From positions 233,129,303 to 233,193,302 of the forward strand of contig NC_081415.1 of assembly GCF_030272615.1 (NCBI RefSeq): a DNA stretch of 64,000 bases. The letters run 5' to 3'. The notes under the pieces are model-generated. The model ran no database searches. It was not told the origin of the DNA and saw nothing but the letters and a program-made list of their open reading frames with translations. The stretch comes from Cryptomeria japonica. Taxonomy: Eukaryota > Streptophyta > Pinopsida > Cupressales > Cupressaceae. A program made the position numbers and the translations under genes. Each line of letters starts with the position of its first letter. Position 1 is the first letter of the stretch. Shown piece after piece: positions 59,521 to 64,000 of this stretch.

Positions 59521-60110
59521 GACAATAGTTGTTGATCCCACATGGGGTTTCCCTTGAGGCTACGCTATTCAGAGTGGATACTTAGATGTTGTACTCCACT
59601 GGCTCCATCGTCAGCACTTACTTCTCGGGGCAGCCAAGCATTAGTCCCCATGAAAACTCCCCGTGGCGAACTTTGTATCTCTACTAAGAATCGTATGTGT
59701 GGGTCACTCCAGAGGTCCGACCTCCTGACCCAACAACTAGAAGGATTTTGGCTTCTAAAACAAAAAGGTGCTAGTAAGGGCATCCGCTCGTGTGGCTATA
59801 CATGCAACACTTTCAGCTCTATAAATACAGAAGACTCCCAGTTGGTAGGGGTTACGCCCTATAACTGATCAAATAAATTTGATCAAACGGGTTTATGGGG
59901 AGACATAGTGTCGGTATGAACTAATCAACACACATTATCCATAGTTTTCACCATGGATACAATTATTTATAGTGGTTCAGAAGAGGTGGGTTTTCCTCAC
60001 TACCACTTGGGTCGTTCTCTCCTCACTAGTAGTCCTAATGACCACACGGGGAGACATGCCCTCTAAAGATAAAACAAAAAGAGCCTATTGCCCAAGACAC
60101 AGGACACTGG
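59521..60110. other. GC-richer module, non-coding or structured
   Basis: Base composition changes sharply. TATA-like boxes face both ways (plus CTATAAATACAG near 59820, minus CTATAAATAATTG near 59960). Several GGGG/CCCC pairs could fold. Open frames here show no known motif. It may be part of a leader or LTR whose partner is not in the window. Confidence 0.35.
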
Positions 60111-60269
60111 TTCAATTTTAGTGCACCAATTGAAGTGTTTGCTAATCTATGAAAACAAGGAACACAATAAAGATAAAAAACCCTTGCAATAATACCCCTC
60201 CTGCAAGCACACAAGTTAGGTAAATTTTAGATCCAAAAGACTTTGTGAAATAGGGGCCTTCAACAATGC

Positions 60270-61145
60270 ATTTTTTGACCAATTCAAAGATCCGATTCAT
60301 CATAAAAAATGACCACCTATAAAATTTCAAGAAATTTCCAGAAATGTAAGAAAATCCAAAAAATTTGCTAAATTGCTCCAAAAATTAATTTTTTATGAAA
60401 AATCATAAAAAATTCATATAAAATGCAAAATTGATCCAAAAAATCTGAAATGTTTATTGGACAGTCCTGATGGTCTTCCAAACCTGCATAAAAAATTCCT
60501 ACAACAAATCCAAGCAGTTTGTGAGATATAAGCAAAATAATGCAAAACCCTAAATTTCAAAGATCCAATTTTTGAGGAATGATTTTGCATCAAATTTAAA
60601 ATAACAAAAAATAGCGTTTGTGTATAACTTAGAGAGCTTTCCAAAAATATAAGAAAATCTAAAAAATTCGCTAATTTGCTCTCAAAATTAATTTTTCATG
60701 AAAATACATAAAAAATTCATAAAAATTTCAAATATTATCCACAAACTCTAATTTTTTTACTGAAAATCTCTAATAATGTTCTTGACCTACAAAAACAATT
60801 TGATGCCAAAATTCAAAGCCGTTTGTGAGATCTGATCAAAATAATGAAAAACCCTAATTTTTAAAGATCCAATTTTTTAGGAAATATTTTGCATCAAACT
60901 TAAAATCACAAAGAATATATCCTATGTATAATTATGAGAGATTTCCAAAAATGTAAGAAAATCCAAAAAATTTGCTCATTTTCTCTCAAAATTAATTTTT
61001 AATGAAAATTCATAAAAACTTCATAGAAAATTAAAATATACTCCAATAAATCTAAATTTTTCTTTGAGAGCTCTTGATACTGTCTTCAACCTACAAAACA
61101 AATTTGGTGCAAAATTTCCAAGCCGTTTGTGAGATATGATCGAAT
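60270..61145. repeat. Three ~304-bp tandem repeats
   Basis: The phrase TTTCCAAAAATGTAAGAAAA recurs at about 60335, 60638 and 60942, and GTTTGTGAGAT at about 60510, 60819 and 61123. Copies differ at perhaps a tenth to a fifth of sites. AT-rich, non-coding. Confidence 0.85.
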
Positions 61146-61226
61146 CTCTCCAAGATCTTGATTTTGTGTCCAAAACCCTAGCTACACAAGGTATTATTCA
61201 TGATTCTTCAAATTGTTTTACAAAAC

Positions 61227-62460
61227 AGCAATAGGAAAAGTGGAAGTAGAAGAGATCAAGGAGAATAATGAGAAGATGTGGGTAAGAAATGATGAATCTA
61301 GTGATGACAACAGGTCTGCACCCGAATCTGGTGCGGGATCTTCATCCAGTAACTAGGGCTTTATGTTTTAGGGGGAGCTTTGCATGCAAATTTTAAGAAC
61401 CCCCTCTTTGGTGGTTTACAATCGATTCTAGAAGGTTGCAAAAGGATTGAATAATATGTACAAATGGTATCCAGAAGTTTCAAAAAGATTTGGTGCTCCG
61501 GTATGCAATTTCATGAAGATCATGAAAACTGGTTTTCAAGGATACTAGAGCACCAAATCATCATATTAATAATCATGAATAATACTGGTTTTGAAAACTT
61601 TTGATGATCATGAAATCCTTGAAAATCACTTTTATCATGAATAATATGTTGAAAAATATGAGAAAACCATTTGCTTCATGGTAGACAAGGATCAGTGTTT
61701 GATGGAAGTAGTGGAGCCCCAAATAGTATGGATCATGCCCATGGGGTATGAAGTTGACTTTGTTACACTTGAGGCATATGCTCAACACCTTCTAAGTCAA
61801 CTGGTGGATCCCAAGGAAGGGAGATTTGGAACATACAAGGAGAAAGACCTCAGTCTGCATACACAATTCACTGCTCCTACCCAAAAGAGAAAAATGACAG
61901 AGGAAGTAGTTTCTCAGATGGGCTTCACCAAGGAGGAAGTGAAGAAAGCAAGGGAGAAATATGCACAAATGTAGATTAAGTTTTCTCATGCTCTTATGGC
62001 ACAACCTACAAAACCTAGCCCATCTAGAAAAGGTGTGCTGAAGAAGAAACAAAGCCAAAAAGAACCTATGTTGCAGTATCTCCGGTGGCCTCAGAAACCA
62101 AGTCTGAGGAGGAGGTAGGACAAACAAAGAAAAAGGGAGAGTTTGTCAGAGTGGTAAGGAATCCGCAATTCAGTAGAGCCTAGCAAAGAAAAAAGGTAAA
62201 ATCAGATCTTGCTCCTACTGCAAGGTCCAAAAGAGGAAGGCAATTCAAGACTAAACTTGAATCTGATGCACAAAAGGGTAAATCTAAATCCATTCTGTCA
62301 TTAACAACAAATCAATTGATAGATGAAATAATAGTTGATGGCAATTTGAAGAATATTGGAGTTTGCTATAAAAAATTTGATGAAGGAGATAAGAGGAAAG
62401 TTGAGGAAGAAGTTGTATTATATTTACACAATTTTAGTAAAACATTGATTGATTAGAAAA
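61227..62460 (+). pseudogene. Element J: gag tail and ORF2 fragment, probably the continuation of I
   Basis: It begins with a gag tail (VEVEEIKENNEKMWV to GAGSSSSN, stop near 61356; in A KVEEVKEEFSK to GDPSSN). TTTTAGGGGGAGC follows, as at the gag end of B. ORF2 then starts in its middle: MEVVEPQIVWIMPMGYEVD (about 61700), FTKEEVKKAREKYAQM to 61974, then basic sequence in broken frames and NLKNIGVCYKKFDEGDKRK up to 62455. About 1 kb of ORF2 is missing between gag and this part. Strand and protein position both continue those of I, left of K. Confidence 0.65.
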
Positions 62461-64000
62461 GAAAATTCCAAAGGATTTGTACAGTTTAACATTTTAATCT
62501 TTTGAATCTTGCACTCATAAATTTTTGTATACATTTATGGCATGCCTAGTGGGACCCACTTCATGGGTCCATCTCATGTTTCTTGTTGTTTTCGTGCATT
62601 TTATTAACTATTTTTAACACTTGTACACAAAAAAGAGAGAATATAGGCGTATTTCCACTTTAGCAGAAGTTTGTTTCATCTCAATTTCAATTTTCAAAAA
62701 TGATGGGTTTTCTAGTAGAAACAATGAGTTTGAAAGAACAAATAGTGGGAACACATTCTTGTTGTCCTATGGAAGGTACAACAATTTTTTTTTTGTTTTT
62801 GACAAACTTAATTTCACTAGTGAAATACCATTTTTGTGGGTAGAAGTAGCATGATTGCTAGGTGAAATTGCAAGTTTGCATTATTCTGTGTTTTTTGGTT
62901 TTGACAAATTTAATTTCACCAGTGGAATAGTAGATTTGCGGGTTCCTTAGTAGAAATGATATGATTGCTCTATGAAATTATGGGAATGCTCTATGTTTTC
63001 ATTTTATATCATTTTCTTGAATTAAATTGTCTTAGTTTGTTTTTGACCTTTTAATGTTTGTTGTTTGATTAGGTTTTGCTAACGTTTGTGCAGTTGCATC
63101 GCTTGTCCAAGACCCCACAACTTAAACACTAACTCATTTATTGCAGGACCATCAAAGAGGGGTTCTTTTTGAAATAATATTTGGGTTTAAAATTTACATC
63201 ATGTTTTCTTTTAGTTAGTTGCACACTTCAATTTGCTAAAGGAAAGAATTAGTGTTTTCCATGTTTCATGCACTTGCATATTGTAGGGTGGACCCATCGT
63301 TACACCGATTATCTTCTCCCCTTGCCCTTAGGATCTTGGGTGTAAGAGAAAGGTGATTAAAACACCTATTTTATTTCTCGGAAAGGGCCTACCTCCTAGT
63401 GCTATATGTCAGTGAGAGGGAAAGACCCAAATGGTACTTTCTTTCAGTTCACTATATAAATATTTATGGTTTTGATGAAAGCCATAATCAACTAGTGCAG
63501 TTGCATTATACCAACAATTTCCCTCAGTACCTACATACAAATACCTTTGTGGTCTTGAAGAAAGTCAAAATCTCTTGGTGCTTGTGTGGTAGATGCGTAA
63601 AAACCTATGTTCTCTAGGCTGGGATATTTCTTAAATGAACTAGCCACCACATGTATAGCCACCAGATATTTCAAAAGTTCCCCATTATGAACCAATATTT
63701 TTAGTAGCCCAAAACCTTTGATACTTGTTGGTGTAGGAGGTCAGATCTCTGAAGGCACCCTAATTCATACTATTCATTGTTGAGACATAGGCCCCTTGGT
63801 TCATAGATCTTCGGATCTTTGAGGTATGAGATTTTGGTGCACCCGAGAAGTGTGTGTCTTGTAGCGGGGCCACTGCCTCTAAAATCTCTTTTTGTTCAAT
63901 TTGTTTTAGTATATGGAGACATCCAAGTTGGGAATCAATAAGTAGTATCCATATTCTAAAATTCAGGATGTTTTATCTAATTGATCTTCATATTTTGACT
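62461..64000. other. AT-rich remnant with no supported gene
   Basis: It contains two or three ~104-bp direct repeats (62690-63000). A stretch with GTGCAGTTGCATCGC and TTATTGCAGGACC (63090-63150) looks like retroelement leader sequence. I see no domain, knuckle or LTR pair. Confidence 0.4.
62690..63000. repeat. Two or three ~104-bp direct repeats
   Basis: TTTTTGACAAACTTAATTTC near 62795 recurs as TTTTGACAAATTTAATTTC near 62900, with AGTAGAA and ATGATTGCT following at equal spacing. A weaker earlier copy lies near 62690. Confidence 0.65.

Larger units (their letters stand above)
50668..61226 (-). mobile_element. Element K: Tat-like Ty3/gypsy derivative without RT
   Basis: Reading on the minus strand: leader, gag, protease, linker, integrase C-terminus, 3' region with an antisense plant-mobile-domain gene, polypurine tract, 3' LTR. 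The LTR start TGTAGACACC and an antisense extra gene between pol and the 3' LTR are known traits of the Tat group. The 5' LTR is not found; the right limit is set by where I resumes, and the 59.5-61.2 kb sequence is assigned to K by position only. Confidence 0.6.

Noticed and set aside
59565-59868. Frames in the GC-rich module
   Set aside because: Higher GC lowers the chance of stops; no motif, start context or homologue is seen.
59521-59910. tRNA gene or tRNA-derived SINE
   Set aside because: I could not form a cloverleaf or find A and B boxes at the right spacing.

Overview
This is a piece of a large, AT-rich seed-plant nuclear genome, most like a conifer (inferred from style, not proven). 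I see no intact host gene, tRNA or rRNA. Nearly everything recognisable is LTR retrotransposon, mostly decayed and nested. I name the elements A to L by position (J is probably the far part of I).

Layout. 1-5784: A (+), a copia-like element without pol: gag, a second long reading frame (ORF2), 3' LTR. 5785-8425: end of C (-) with a 2.35-kb LTR, set into the 5' LTR of D. 8426-22081: D (+), a decayed Ty1/copia element with gag, protease, integrase, RT and RNase H; its integrase is split by B (-), 10735-18425, a full-length pol-less element with paired 1136-bp LTRs and a perfect 5-bp target duplication. 22082-24714: remnants. 24715-36496: F (probably +), long LTRs and an unrecognised ORF; E (-), a gag-protease-only Ty3/gypsy element, sits inside its left LTR. 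36497-45967: AT-rich remnants, a small foldback repeat, gypsy G (+), a solo LTR, gypsy L (-). 45985-49440: copia H (+), truncated. 49466-50667: start of I (+), an A/B-like element. 50668-61226: K (-), a Tat-like gypsy derivative with gag, protease and an integrase C-terminus but no RT, plus an antisense two-exon plant-mobile-domain gene beside its 3' LTR. 61227-62460: J, which reads as the continuation of I. 62461-64000: remnants.

The main biological point is the A/B/I-J group. These elements have copia-type ends (initiator-Met-tRNA primer site, G-rich polypurine modules, LTRs starting TGTTGG) and a coiled-coil plus CCHC-knuckle gag. In place of protease-integrase-RT they carry a frame of about 1100 codons that I do not recognise. 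It is conserved between copies with unrelated LTRs and probably has its own promoter. They share unusual 3' polypurine modules with the pol-bearing copia D, so they look like non-autonomous elements served by a D-like partner in trans. K is a second case: a pol-less gypsy frame joined to an accessory gene.
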